This document shows, one piece after another, positions 32,797 through 41,317 of a stretch of DNA of 64,000 nt. The notes under the pieces were generated by a model. It had not been told where the DNA came from and did not search any database. It worked only from the letters and a program-made list of their open reading frames with translations. The translations under genes were made by a program, and so were the position numbers. The stretch spans positions 1 through 64,000 of the forward strand of contig CAZXFA010000011.1 of the NCBI GenBank assembly GCA_964640085.1, in the 5' to 3' direction. Position 1 is the first letter of the stretch; the number at the start of each line of letters is the position of its first letter. This stretch comes from CAZXFA01 sp964640085. GTDB taxonomy: Bacteria > Actinomycetota > UBA4738 > HRBIN12.

Positions 32797-33426
32797 GTGC
32801 CCCGCATCACGCCCAGCCGTGCCTTCGCCGCCGCGATCCTCGTCCTGGCGTTCCTGGCCGCCGCGTGCGGCGCTCCTGCCGCCGAGGCTCCGCCGGGTGG
32901 CGCGACCGGGCCCGAGAAGGGCGGCCGGGAGGCGACCGGTCCCTCGGCGACCGATCCGGGGGACCGGAGCCCGAACGCCGAGAGCGGACCCGATGCCGCC
33001 CCGGTGCCCGATCTGCTGGACTTCGAAGCGCCGCTCGTCGGCGGCGGGGTGCTCCGGGGCGCCGAGCTCGCCGGAGCCCCGGTGGCCGTGTGGTTCTGGG
33101 CGCCCTGGTGAAGGATCTGTCAGGGGGAGGCCCCCCTGGTCGCGCAGTTGGCGCGACGCTACCGAGGGGGGGTCCGCTTCGTGGGCGTCGCGGCCCGCGA
33201 CTCGGTCGAGGCGATGCGGGGATTCGTGGACCGGTTCTCGCTCGGATCGTTCCCGCACGTCGCGGATCCGGAGGCCGAGGTCTGGGCGAGGTTCGGCGTG
33301 CCGTACCAACCCGCCTGGGTCTTCGTGTCACCCTCGGGTGAGGCCGTGCGCGTACTCGGTGCGCTCCCGGAGGAGGAGCTGACGAAGATCCTGGACGGGT
33401 TGACCGAGGGCCGCCTCCCCGCGTGA
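32797..33426 (+). CDS. TlpA/ResA-like thioredoxin lipoprotein with in-frame TGA as probable selenocysteine
   Basis: Read through the TGA at 33109-33111, this is a 209-residue extracytoplasmic thioredoxin. The N-terminus is a lipoprotein signal (FAAAILVLAFLAAAC, lipobox Cys24), then a Gly/Pro/Glu-rich linker to about residue 70. The thioredoxin core follows: LDFEAPLVGGGVLRG, AVWFWAPW-U-RICQGEAPL, YRGGVRFVGVAARD, FGVPYQPAWVFVSPSGE. The TGA falls exactly where the first active-site Cys of WAPWCxxC should be; the second Cys is Cys108. The frame stays open on both sides with no other disruption. A hairpin follows at 33119-33140. A nonsense mutation or a Cys-to-stop sequencing error remains possible. 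Confidence 0.8.
33119..33140 (+). other. Candidate bacterial SECIS hairpin
   Basis: CAGGGGG (33121-33127) and CCCCCTG (33132-33138) form a perfect seven-pair stem closed by the tetraloop AGGC; two G-U pairs extend it to 33119 and 33140. The loop begins 16 bases after the TGA and has G as its second base. This agrees with the spacing and loop rules recalled for bacterial selenocysteine insertion elements. It lies inside the coding sequence, as bacterial SECIS elements do. Confidence 0.65.
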
Positions 33427-33435
33427 GCGGGGCGC

Positions 33436-34467
33436 GTGTCAGACCCCCTCCCTAACCTCGGATCGGTGGACACGGTCTCGGTGGTGGCGTTCGCGCTCGT
33501 CCTCGGCGCGCTCGTCGGGGCGGTGCTCGCTCGAGCCGCGCTCGGACGGCGCTCGCCGCGGGTGGAGGCGCGGCTCGAGGTGCAGGCCGCGGAGCTCCGC
33601 CGGCTCGCGGACGCCGCCGGGGTCCGGGATGCGACCGAGGAGCGCGTGCGCACGGAGGTCGCGGCGGCTCGCCGTGCCCTGGAACACCTCGCCCTGCGCG
33701 AATCGGAACGCCGCGAGCGGGAGCGCGAGTCCTGGGAGGTCGTCCGCCGGCTCGCGAACGTCCTGGCCGGCGGCGCGTCCAAGGGCCGCGCCGGCGAGAA
33801 CGTCCTGCGGGACCACTTGGCGGAGCTCCCGCCGGGGCTGCTCGCCACCGACGTGCGGATCAACGGGAAGGTGGTCGAGTTCGGCCTCCTGCTGCCCGAC
33901 GGGCGGCGGCTCCCGGTCGACTCGAAGTGGCCGGCGGTGGCCGAGCTCGAGGCGCTGGAGGCGGCCGAGGATCCGGACGAGCGCGAGCTGCGTGCCCGAG
34001 AGGTCGAGCGCCAGGTCTCCCTGCGAGCGCGCGAGGTCTCCCAGTACCTGGACCCGGCCCTGACCGCGCCGGTCGCCGTCGCGGCGATCCCGGACGCCGC
34101 CTACGCGGTGCTCCGCCGGGCCCACGCGGACGCGTTCGCCCGCGGTGTGGTCATCGTCCCGTACTCGACCGCCCTGCCCGTGCTCCTGTTCCTGTACAGC
34201 CTCGTGCGTCGCCTGGGCGGCGCAGGCGACGCATCGGCGTGCCTGTCGGAGGTCGCCTCGCTGCTCGATGCGATGGAGGGTGTTCTCGAGAACAAGCTCG
34301 CGCGGGCCGCGACGATGATCGCCAACGGTGCCGACGACATCAGGTCTAGCCTGGGCAAGGCTCGGGCCTCGATCGAGGGCGGGCGCGGCCGGGAGGGGGA
34401 CGGTGCGGATGCTGATCCGCCGTCGCGCGCGGCCGGGCCCTCGCTCGAGGTGGTCGGCGGGCCGTAG
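33436..34467 (+). CDS. rmuC: RmuC-family DNA recombination protein
   Basis: A 343-residue protein. One N-terminal membrane helix (VVAFALVLGALVGAVLARAAL, about residues 14-34) is followed by a short coiled coil (VEARLEVQAAELRRLADAAG, REREREWEVVRR-like) and the RmuC nuclease-like core: KGRAGENVLRDHLAELPPGL, FGLLLPDGRRLPVDSKWPAV, REVSQYLDPALTAPVAVAAI, VVIVPYSTALPVLLFLYSLV. The PVDSKWP segment corresponds to the PD-(D/E)xK-type site. RmuC limits inversion at short inverted repeats in E. coli. The GTG at 33436 lies nine bases after the thioredoxin stop. Confidence 0.88.
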   Translation: MSDPLPNLGSVDTVSVVAFALVLGALVGAVLARAALGRRSPRVEARLEVQAAELRRLADAAGVRDATEERVRTEVAAARRALEHLALRESERRERERESWEVVRRLANVLAGGASKGRAGENVLRDHLAELPPGLLATDVRINGKVVEFGLLLPDGRRLPVDSKWPAVAELEALEAAEDPDERELRAREVERQVSLRAREVSQYLDPALTAPVAVAAIPDAAYAVLRRAHADAFARGVVIVPYSTALPVLLFLYSLVRRLGGAGDASACLSEVASLLDAMEGVLENKLARAATMIANGADDIRSSLGKARASIEGGRGREGDGADADPPSRAAGPSLEVVGGP

Positions 34468-34470
34468 GCT
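34465..34470 (+). promoter_or_regulatory. -10 box (TAGGCT), leaderless
   Basis: TAGGCT includes the rmuC stop codon and ends six bases before the GTG at 34477, with no Shine-Dalgarno between. Confidence 0.5.
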
Positions 34471-34476
34471 GGCTCG

Positions 34477-34815
34477 GTGGGGTTCGAGGAGGCGCTCGCG
34501 CGACTCGGGTTCGTCCGATCCACCGGCCGCACGCCACGTGGTGTCCGGGTGTACGCGGCCACCCCGAACCGGTTCCTGACCTACACGGTCCAGTCGTTCG
34601 AGGACGGGACCGCGCTGTTCTCCTGGGAGTTCGCGGTCGGCGAGTACCTGGTGACGAAGGGGATCCAGTTCGGGTCGGACGAGACCTTGAACCAGTTTGC
34701 CTTCCCGCGGGAGGACGAGCGGGGTCCCCAGGACGCCGAATGGCTCGGCGGCTGCATCGAACGGGCGGAGGCACAGCTCGCTTCGGTGCGCTTCGATCGA
34801 CCCGAGGGCGTTTGA
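34477..34815 (+). CDS. Small hypothetical protein
   Basis: A 112-residue soluble protein that I do not recognise. It contains FEEALARLGFVRSTGRTPRG, AATPNRFLTYTVQSFEDG, ALFSWEFAVGEYLVTKGIQF and a C-terminal helix WLGGCIERAEAQLASVRF. The alternating pattern suggests an alpha/beta sandwich of the START/YdhG-like size class, but this is a guess. A TAGGCT box six bases upstream of its GTG supports expression on its own leaderless mRNA. A 197-bp intergenic region follows that holds the arginine operon promoter and, before it, nothing I can identify. Confidence 0.65.
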   Translation: MGFEEALARLGFVRSTGRTPRGVRVYAATPNRFLTYTVQSFEDGTALFSWEFAVGEYLVTKGIQFGSDETLNQFAFPREDERGPQDAEWLGGCIERAEAQLASVRFDRPEGV

Positions 34816-34975
34816 GCGACACGACTCCTCGAACCGACTGCCGCGTTGGGACGATTCGCCACTCGTAGTGCTCAGGCTCGCGGCCGCTTCCTCGAACCCT
34901 GCTTGGATGATCACGACACGATCCCGACTGCGGTCCGTGTACTCCGTCAAGGCGTGACCGCCCCCACTACGACCG

Positions 34976-35006
34976 TTGACATATTCATGCATCATATGCA
35001 TGAATA
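34976..35006 (+). promoter_or_regulatory. Arginine operon promoter and ArgR-type operator dyad
   Basis: A perfect TTGACA -35 box (34976-34981) abuts a 25-bp dyad with exact 11-base arms: TATTCATGCAT (34982-34992), CAT, ATGCATGAATA (34996-35006). The dyad fills the -35/-10 spacer and the -10 region, and ends six bases before the argC GTG at 35013. There is no room for a 5' UTR or Shine-Dalgarno, so the mRNA is probably leaderless. The AT-rich half-sites with TGAAT/ATTCA resemble ARG boxes, and argR lies in the operon. Repression by arginine-bound ArgR is inferred. Confidence 0.75.
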
Positions 35007-35012
35007 CTCGCT

Positions 35013-36053
35013 GTGGACGGAACCACCGTCGCCGTGCTGGGGGCCTCGGGGTACTCGGGGGGCGAGATCGTGCGTCTGCTCCTTGGGCATCCCGGGGTCG
35101 AGCTCGTGTTCTTCGGGGGGAACGCCTCGGTCGGCAGCACCCTGGGACAGCTGCATCCGCACCTGTCGGGAACCCCCGAGGCGGGGATGAGCATCCGCGC
35201 CATCGACGAGGTCGATGGCGCGGATGTGGTCCTCTCGGCGCTCCCGCACGGCGCGTGCGCCCAACTGGCGCCCTCGCTGCTCGAGCGCGGCGTCCGGGTG
35301 ATCGATCTCTCCGGGGACTTCCGCTCCCCGCCGTCCGTCTACCCGGCCTGGTACGGGTTCGAGCATCCGTCGCCGGAATGGCTCGACAAGGCGGTCTACG
35401 GACTGCCGGAGCTGTTCCGGGACCCGATCCGCGACGCCGTCCTGGTCGCGAACCCCGGCTGCTATCCGACGCCCGTTGCGCTTGGGCTGGCGCCGCTGCT
35501 GCGTGCGGGGCTGCTGGAACCCGCCCCCATCGTGGTGGACGGCAAGTCGGGCCTGTCGGGGGCGGGCAGGGTGGCGGGGGACACCGGCTCGCACGTGATG
35601 ACCGAGGAGAGCGTCCGGCCTTACCGATTCCCTCGTCACCAGCACACGCCGGAGATGGAGCGCGCGCTGGAGCTCGCAGCCGGGGCGCGCCCGTCGGTGA
35701 GCTTCGTGCCGCACCTCGTACCCGCCGTCCGTGGGGTGCTCGTCACCTGCTACGCGCGGGCGGCGGAGGGCGTCACGACCGAGTCGATCACCAGCTCGTT
35801 GGCGTCAGCGTACGCGGGCGAGCCGTTCATCCGGGTCCTCGCGCCCGGGGAGATGGTGGACACCAAGCGCGTCCGGGGGTCCAACGTCGTGGAGCTCCAG
35901 GCGGTGGTGGATCCGCGCACTCGGACGGCCGTCGTCGTCGGAGCCCTGGACAACCTGGTCAAGGGCGCGGCCGGTCAGGCGATCCAGAACCTGAACCTGC
36001 TGTTGGGGCTGGACGAGAGGACCGGGCTCCCGACCTTGGGGGTCTACCCGTGA
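35013..36053 (+). CDS. argC: N-acetyl-gamma-glutamyl-phosphate reductase
   Basis: A 346-residue NADPH enzyme for the third step of arginine synthesis, reducing N-acetylglutamyl phosphate to the semialdehyde. VAVLGASGYSGGEIVRLLL binds NADP (residues about 6-24). VLVANPGCYPTPVALGLAPL carries the catalytic Cys. SGLSGAGRVAGDTGSHVM and FPRHQHTPEMERALEL match the family. The GTG at 35013 sits right at the expected transcription start. First gene of the arg operon; its stop overlaps the argJ start. Confidence 0.96.
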   Translation: MDGTTVAVLGASGYSGGEIVRLLLGHPGVELVFFGGNASVGSTLGQLHPHLSGTPEAGMSIRAIDEVDGADVVLSALPHGACAQLAPSLLERGVRVIDLSGDFRSPPSVYPAWYGFEHPSPEWLDKAVYGLPELFRDPIRDAVLVANPGCYPTPVALGLAPLLRAGLLEPAPIVVDGKSGLSGAGRVAGDTGSHVMTEESVRPYRFPRHQHTPEMERALELAAGARPSVSFVPHLVPAVRGVLVTCYARAAEGVTTESITSSLASAYAGEPFIRVLAPGEMVDTKRVRGSNVVELQAVVDPRTRTAVVVGALDNLVKGAAGQAIQNLNLLLGLDERTGLPTLGVYP

Positions 36054-37243
36054 GCGTGACCTTCCCGAGGGGGTTCCGCGCCGCCGGCGTCACCGCCGGG
36101 ATGAAGCCGTCCGCGCAGCCCGACCTGGCGCTGCTCGTGGCCGACGAGATCCGCGGCGCCGCTGGGCTGTTCACGACGAATACCTTCGCCGCGGCTCCCG
36201 TGCGTCTTTCCCGTGAACGCCTCGCGCGTGCACTCCCCCGGGCGGTTGTCGTCAACAGCGGTCAGGCGAACGCCGGGATCGGCGTGCGGGGGGATCGGGA
36301 CGCGGAGGCGGCCACCGACGCCGTCGCCCAGGCCCTGGGCGTGGAGGCCGCGCAGGTTCTGGCGTGCTCCACCGGGGTGATCGGCGAGCCGCTCGACCTG
36401 GATCGGTTCGTCGGCGCGGTCCCCGGCTTGGTGGAGGCGGTCTCGCCCGAAGGCGGGAGCGGGTTCGCGGAGGCGATCCTGACCACGGACACCGTTCCGA
36501 AGGAGGCCGCCGCGGAGGGGGGGCCGTACCGGGTCGGCGGCTGCGCCAAGGGTGTGGGGATGATCGCCCCGGACCTGAAGCTGGCGACGATGCTCGCCTT
36601 CGTCACCACCGACGCACCCGTGCCACCGGCCGAGCTCCGGCGCCTGGCCACCGAGGTGCTCGAACCGCAGTTCGGATCCCTCACGGTCGACGGGTGCACG
36701 AGCACCAACGACACGGTCCTGATGCTCGCGAGCGGGACAGCAGGCGGCGACCTCGTGCTGGAGGGGTCCTCCGCCCACGACCAGGTGCGCCAGGCGGTCG
36801 AGGAGGTCACCGCGACGCTGCTCGTCCAGCTCGCGCGGGACGCTGAGGGCGCCAACCACGTCGTCCTGATCGAGGTCTCGGGGGCCGTGAGCGACGGGGA
36901 AGCCCGCGACGTCGCCAAGGCGATCGCGGACTCGCCGCTGGTCAAGACGGCCATCTTCGGTGGCGACCCGAACCCGGGCCGGATCCTCCAGGCCATCGGA
37001 TCCTCGGGCGCCGCGTTCCTCCCCCAGGTGGTGGATGTGTCGATCGGCGACGTGCCGGTGATCTCCGGGGGGGAGGTCCCCCCCGCCTACCTCGAGGCGG
37101 GGGTCGCCGCGGCGCGTGAGCGGCTGCGGGAAGAGGAGATCCTGATCGCGGTGGGGCTGGGGGCGGGCCCCGGCAGCGCCCGGGCGCTCGGCGTGGACCT
37201 GTCCTACGAGTACGTGAAGATCAACGCGGAGTACACGACGTGA
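36050..37243 (+). CDS. argJ: Ornithine acetyltransferase ArgJ
   Basis: A 397-residue self-processing enzyme that moves the acetyl group from N-acetylornithine to glutamate, closing the acetyl cycle. KGVGMIAPDLKLATMLAFVT contains the autocleavage site before Thr in ATML. NSGQANAGIGVRGDRDAEAA, LACSTGVIGEPLDLDRF, TVDGCTSTNDTVLMLASG and VKTAIFGGDPNPGRILQAIG are conserved. GTG at 36050 overlaps the argC TGA (GTGA). It may be mono- or bifunctional; a bifunctional form would also act as N-acetylglutamate synthase. Confidence 0.96.
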   Translation: MSVTFPRGFRAAGVTAGMKPSAQPDLALLVADEIRGAAGLFTTNTFAAAPVRLSRERLARALPRAVVVNSGQANAGIGVRGDRDAEAATDAVAQALGVEAAQVLACSTGVIGEPLDLDRFVGAVPGLVEAVSPEGGSGFAEAILTTDTVPKEAAAEGGPYRVGGCAKGVGMIAPDLKLATMLAFVTTDAPVPPAELRRLATEVLEPQFGSLTVDGCTSTNDTVLMLASGTAGGDLVLEGSSAHDQVRQAVEEVTATLLVQLARDAEGANHVVLIEVSGAVSDGEARDVAKAIADSPLVKTAIFGGDPNPGRILQAIGSSGAAFLPQVVDVSIGDVPVISGGEVPPAYLEAGVAAARERLREEEILIAVGLGAGPGSARALGVDLSYEYVKINAEYTT

Positions 37244-38202
37244 CACCGCCGTCCGAGCTCCCGCCGCAGATCCGCGAACGCACCGTGGCGAAGGCGCGCA
37301 CGCTGATCGAGGCCCTGCCGTTCATGCAGGAGCACCGGGGAAAGGTGGTGGTGATCAAGTACGGGGGAGCGGCGATGGAACGCGCGCCGCTGTCCCGCAC
37401 GTTCGCCCAGGACGTCTCGTTGCTCCAGCACGCCGGCATCCACCCCCTGATCGTTCACGGTGGCGGTCCCCAGATCTCCGAGCTGTCCGAGCGCCTCGGC
37501 GTGGAGCCGCGGTTCGTCGACGGGGTGCGGATCACCGACCGGGGGACGCTGGACGTGGCCACCATGGTGCTGGCCGGGAAGGTCAACACCCAGATCGTCG
37601 CCATGCTGGTGGCGGGCGGGGTCCCGGCCGTGGGCCTCTCGGGGGTCGACGGCGCGCTCGCGGTTGCCCGTCGACAGACGGAGCCCGATCTGGGCTTCGT
37701 GGGCGAGATCGTCCGGGTGGGTGCCGAGGTGCTCTCCACGCTGATGGCGAAGGGCTTCGTGCCGGTCGTCGCCTCGATCGCGGCGGATGCGGACGGTCAC
37801 CCGCTGAACGTGAACGCGGATCTGATGGCGGCCGAGCTCGCGATCGGGCTGGAGGCCGACAAGCTCGTCTACATGAACGACGTTCCGGGGGTGATCGGGG
37901 TCGACGACGAGCTGCTGTCCGAGCTCAGCGTGCAGGAGGTCCTCGATCTGCTCGCCCGAGGTGGCACCGTCGCCGGCGGCATGATCCCCAAGCTCGAGAG
38001 CGCCGCCCGAGCCCTCAAGGCCGGGGTGGGTCGCGTCCACCTGCTCGACGGAAGGGTCGAGCACTCGTTGGTGCTGGAGCTGTTCACCCCCGAGGGCGTG
38101 GGCACGATGATCACGCCGAGCGCGCCGGCGGACGACGGAGGGGCCCGGGGAGCGAGCGTGGATGCGCGAGCGGTGGTCCCCCCCCAGGAGGGGGCGCCGT
38201 GA
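37240..38202 (+). CDS. argB: Acetylglutamate kinase
   Basis: A 320-residue amino-acid kinase that phosphorylates N-acetylglutamate. Sites: VVVIKYGGAAMERAPLSRTF (ATP-binding Gly loop), HPLIVHGGGPQISELSERLG, FVDGVRITDRGTLDVATMVL, NVNADLMAAELAIGLEADKL and GGTVAGGMIPKLESA. An N-terminal helix before the Gly loop suggests the arginine-sensitive hexameric type. The last 25 residues (after VGTMITP) are a low-complexity tail not seen in most relatives. GTG overlaps the argJ stop. PII protein, encoded elsewhere in the window, controls this kinase in plants and cyanobacteria; whether it does so here is unknown. Confidence 0.96.
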   Translation: MTPPSELPPQIRERTVAKARTLIEALPFMQEHRGKVVVIKYGGAAMERAPLSRTFAQDVSLLQHAGIHPLIVHGGGPQISELSERLGVEPRFVDGVRITDRGTLDVATMVLAGKVNTQIVAMLVAGGVPAVGLSGVDGALAVARRQTEPDLGFVGEIVRVGAEVLSTLMAKGFVPVVASIAADADGHPLNVNADLMAAELAIGLEADKLVYMNDVPGVIGVDDELLSELSVQEVLDLLARGGTVAGGMIPKLESAARALKAGVGRVHLLDGRVEHSLVLELFTPEGVGTMITPSAPADDGGARGASVDARAVVPPQEGAP

Positions 38203-38696
38203 GGCGCAACGGAGGCGCGGCGAAGGCTCGGCGCCTGCAGGCGATCCTCTCGCTGATCGCGCGCGAGCGCCTATCGAGCCAGGAGGAGATCCGCGCGCGT
38301 CTCCACCAGCTGGGTCTGGAAGTGACCCAGTCGACGATCAGCCGGGACGTCGAGGAGCTGGGGCTGGCACGGATGCACGACCACGAGGGCGTCCGGTACG
38401 TGGTGCCCGGGCGCACCGAGCCGGTGCCCCACTCGGCGCTGCTCCGCCATGCGCTGAACGAGTTCGCGCTGGCGTTCGAGGAGGGTGCGGGGGAGCTCCT
38501 GCTCATCCGGACCCCACCGGGCGCCGCGAACGCGCTCGCCGAGGCGATGGACCGTTCGGGGCTGTCCGAGGTCGCGGGCACGGTCGCCGGCGACGACACG
38601 ATCCTGGTCGTTCCGCGGAAGGGAGCGACCGCGGGGATCGTCCGGCGCGCCCTCGCGGAAGCGATGGAGGTCGACGCAGGAGCGCCCGGTCCGTGA
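38199..38696 (+). CDS. argR: Arginine repressor ArgR
   Basis: A 165-residue repressor. The winged helix is RLQAILSLIARERLSSQEEI with VTQSTISRDVEELGLARMHD (residues about 12-70). The C-terminal hexamerisation and arginine-binding domain contains IRTPPGAANALAEAMDRSGL and EVAGTVAGDDTILVVPRKG; GDDTI provides the arginine-contacting acidic residues. The GTG at 38199 overlaps the argB stop. Encoded inside the operon whose promoter dyad it should bind, giving autoregulation. Confidence 0.95.
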   Translation: MRRNGGAAKARRLQAILSLIARERLSSQEEIRARLHQLGLEVTQSTISRDVEELGLARMHDHEGVRYVVPGRTEPVPHSALLRHALNEFALAFEEGAGELLLIRTPPGAANALAEAMDRSGLSEVAGTVAGDDTILVVPRKGATAGIVRRALAEAMEVDAGAPGP

Positions 38697-38741
38697 CCGC
38701 GGGGCGGGCAGGATGGGTGGCATGAGCAGGAAGGAGCGGTG

Positions 38742-39935
38742 ATGGAACGGGCGGTCCTCGCGTACTCGGGCGGCCTCGACACCTCGGTGACGATCCACTG
38801 GCTCTCGGAGCAGGGGTTCGAGGTGCACGCGGTGGCGGTCGACGTCGGCCAGCAGGAGGACTTCGCGGAGATCCGCCGCCGCGGGGAGTTGGCGGGGGCC
38901 GCGTCGGTCCGGGTGGTGGACGCCGTCGATCGGTTCGCCGGGGGGTACCTGGCGCGCGCGATCAAGGCCAACGCCCTGTACGAGCAGAAGTACCCGATGG
39001 TGTCCGCGCTCGCGCGACCGCTGATCGCTCACGAGGTCGTCGAGGTGGCGCGCGAGGTCGGCGCCGACGTCGTGGCGCACGGCTGTACCGGGAAGGGGAA
39101 CGATCAGGTGCGTTTCGAGGTGTCCTTCGGCGTGCTCGCGCCGGACCTGCGGGTGCTCGCCCCGATCCGCGACGACGGGGTCCCGCGCGGGAAGGCCGTG
39201 GCGCTCGCGGGGGAATGGGGCATCCCGATCTCGACCGTGGCGACGGCGTTCTCGGTCGACGAGAACCTGTGGGGGCGTACGGTCGAGTGCGGGCCGCTCG
39301 AGGATCCCTGGGCCGCGCCGCCCGAGGAAGCGTTCGAACGCACCGCACCTCCCGACCGCCGGCCATCGGAAACGGTGGAGCTGCGCGTGGGGTTCGAGGC
39401 CGGGGTCCCGGTCTCGCTCGACGGGGAGCCGACGCCGCTGCCCGAGCTGATCCGATCCGTCGACGCGCTCGGTGGTCGCTTCGGCTTCGGGCGGGTGGAC
39501 ATGATCGAGAACCGCCGGGTGGGTATCAAGTCTCGCGAGCTGTACGAGGTCCCCGGCGCGCTCGCGCTGATCGCCGCCCACCGGGCGCTCGAGGACCTCA
39601 CGCTGGAACGGGAGCTGGCGCACCACAAGCCGGCGCTCGAGCATCGTTGGGCGGATCTCGTCTACGACGGCCTGTGGTACAGCCCGCTCCGGGCGGCGAT
39701 CGACGCTTACATCGACGCGACGCAGGGGCCCGTGACGGGCGAGGTCCGCCTCGGGTTCTCACCGGGGGCCTGCATCGTGGTCGGACGCCGATCGCCCGCC
39801 TCCCTCTACGACCTTTCGCTCGCGACCTACGGATCGGGGGACGCGTTCGACCAGCGCCACGCGGAGGGCTTCGTCCGGTTGTGGGGGCTCCCGCTGAAGG
39901 TGTGGTCGTCCCAGCAGGGCGGGGGTGCGGCGTGA
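38742..39935 (+). CDS. argG: Argininosuccinate synthase
   Basis: A 397-residue enzyme joining citrulline and aspartate with ATP. AVLAYSGGLDTSVTIHWL is the PP-loop. VAHGCTGKGNDQVRFEVSF, ENLWGRTVECGPLEDPW, GRVDMIENRRVGIKSRELYE and VYDGLWYSPLRAAIDAYID are hallmark segments. I chose the ATG at 38742 rather than the GTG directly before it because AAGGAG is then five bases upstream. A 45-base gap after argR is the only real spacer in the operon. Confidence 0.97.
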   Translation: MERAVLAYSGGLDTSVTIHWLSEQGFEVHAVAVDVGQQEDFAEIRRRGELAGAASVRVVDAVDRFAGGYLARAIKANALYEQKYPMVSALARPLIAHEVVEVAREVGADVVAHGCTGKGNDQVRFEVSFGVLAPDLRVLAPIRDDGVPRGKAVALAGEWGIPISTVATAFSVDENLWGRTVECGPLEDPWAAPPEEAFERTAPPDRRPSETVELRVGFEAGVPVSLDGEPTPLPELIRSVDALGGRFGFGRVDMIENRRVGIKSRELYEVPGALALIAAHRALEDLTLERELAHHKPALEHRWADLVYDGLWYSPLRAAIDAYIDATQGPVTGEVRLGFSPGACIVVGRRSPASLYDLSLATYGSGDAFDQRHAEGFVRLWGLPLKVWSSQQGGGAA

Positions 39936-41317
39936 CGGACCGCGGGTCGCCGCTGTGGAGCGGGCGGTTCTCCGAGCCGCCGGCGCCTGAGGCGCTTGCC
40001 CTCGGCCGCAGCGTGGGGTTCGACGTCCGGCTCGCCCCGCAGGACGTGGAGGTCTCCGTCGCTCACGTCCGGGCGCTCGAGGACGCCGGGCTGGTCTCGG
40101 GCGACGAGGCGGCCGCCCTCGAGAAGGTCCTGAGGGAGGTCGGCGAGGAGATCGCGGCCGGCCGGTTCGCGTTCGATCCGGCCGACGAGGACATCCACTC
40201 GGCGATCGAGCGCGCCGTCACCGATCGACTCGGCGATCTGGGGGCCAGGCTGCACGCCGCCCGATCCCGGAACGATCTCGTGATGACCGATCTGCGGCTG
40301 TGGCTGCTCGCCGCCCGCCGTCGCATCGAGGAGGGTCTGGTACGGCTGGTCCGTGCGCTCTCCGAGCATGCCGCACGACACGCCGAGACCGTGATGCCTG
40401 GGACGACGCACGCGAGGCTCGCCCAGCCGGTCACGCTCGGTCATCACCTGCTGGCGCACGCGTGGGCGCTGCTCCGGGACCTGGACCGGCTCGACGCATG
40501 GGCCGCTCGGGCTTCGGAGTCGCCGCTCGGCGCCGGGGCGATCGCGACGTCCACCCTCGGGCTCGACCCCTCGGCGAGCGCCGACCGCCTGGGGTTGGAT
40601 CGGCCGTTCGCGAACTCGATCGACGTGGTCTCAGATCGCGACGTGGTGCAGGAGTTCCTGGCCGTGACCACGATCTGCGGCACGCACCTGTCCCGCCTGG
40701 CGGCGGACGTGGCCCGGTTCACCGACGAGACCCTCGGTTGGGCGACCCTGCACGAGGCCTACACCACCGGGTCGAGCATGATGCCCCAGAAGCGGAACCC
40801 GGACGTGGCCGAGCTCGCTCGCGGCAAGGCCGGTCGGCTGCTCGGGGATCTCGCCGCCCTCACCGCGACGCTCCAGGGGCTCCCGCTCGGGTACCACCGG
40901 GATCTCCAGGAGGACAAGGAGCCCGCGTTCGACGCCGCCGACACGCTCGAGGCCGTGTTGCCCGCCCTCGTCGGCTGCGTCGAGACCCTCACGTTCCACT
41001 CCGAGGCGATGCGCGAGGCCGCGTTCGCGCCGGGATTGTTCGCAACCGACCTCGCGGAGGCGCTGGTGCGCCGGGGCGTCCCGTTCCGCGAGGCGCATGA
41101 GCGTGTGGGAGAGCTGCTTCGGCGGCTCGAGGCCGAGGGCCTTTCGTTTCATGCCCTCTCTCCGGACGACTGGTCAGAGCTCGGCCTCCCGGACGGCGCG
41201 GAGCTGCTCGACGCGGACCGCGCCGTCCGGGCCCGCACCACGCCCGGCGGCCCGTCCCCCGCGAGCGTGCGGGTGCAGATCGACGCCGTCCGGCGCATGC
41301 TGGCGACGCGGACGTGA
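39932..41317 (+). CDS. argH: Argininosuccinate lyase
   Basis: A 461-residue fumarase-superfamily lyase that releases arginine and fumarate. LWSGRFSEPPAPEALALGRS opens the protein. DIHSAIERAVTDRLGDLGAR, LHAARSRNDLVMTDLRLWL, PGTTHARLAQPVTLGHHLLA and the signature GSSMMPQKRNPDVAELARGK are present. The GTG at 39932 overlaps the argG stop. Its own stop overlaps the start of a GNAT acetyltransferase. Confidence 0.97.
   Translation: MTDRGSPLWSGRFSEPPAPEALALGRSVGFDVRLAPQDVEVSVAHVRALEDAGLVSGDEAAALEKVLREVGEEIAAGRFAFDPADEDIHSAIERAVTDRLGDLGARLHAARSRNDLVMTDLRLWLLAARRRIEEGLVRLVRALSEHAARHAETVMPGTTHARLAQPVTLGHHLLAHAWALLRDLDRLDAWAARASESPLGAGAIATSTLGLDPSASADRLGLDRPFANSIDVVSDRDVVQEFLAVTTICGTHLSRLAADVARFTDETLGWATLHEAYTTGSSMMPQKRNPDVAELARGKAGRLLGDLAALTATLQGLPLGYHRDLQEDKEPAFDAADTLEAVLPALVGCVETLTFHSEAMREAAFAPGLFATDLAEALVRRGVPFREAHERVGELLRRLEAEGLSFHALSPDDWSELGLPDGAELLDADRAVRARTTPGGPSPASVRVQIDAVRRMLATRT

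Noticed and set aside
33109..33426. Treating the thioredoxin as two genes or a nonsense pseudogene
   Set aside because: The TGA sits exactly at the redox Cys codon, both sides are in one frame with no other damage, and a fitting hairpin follows; selenocysteine explains all of this better. A sequencing error cannot be fully excluded from one sequence.
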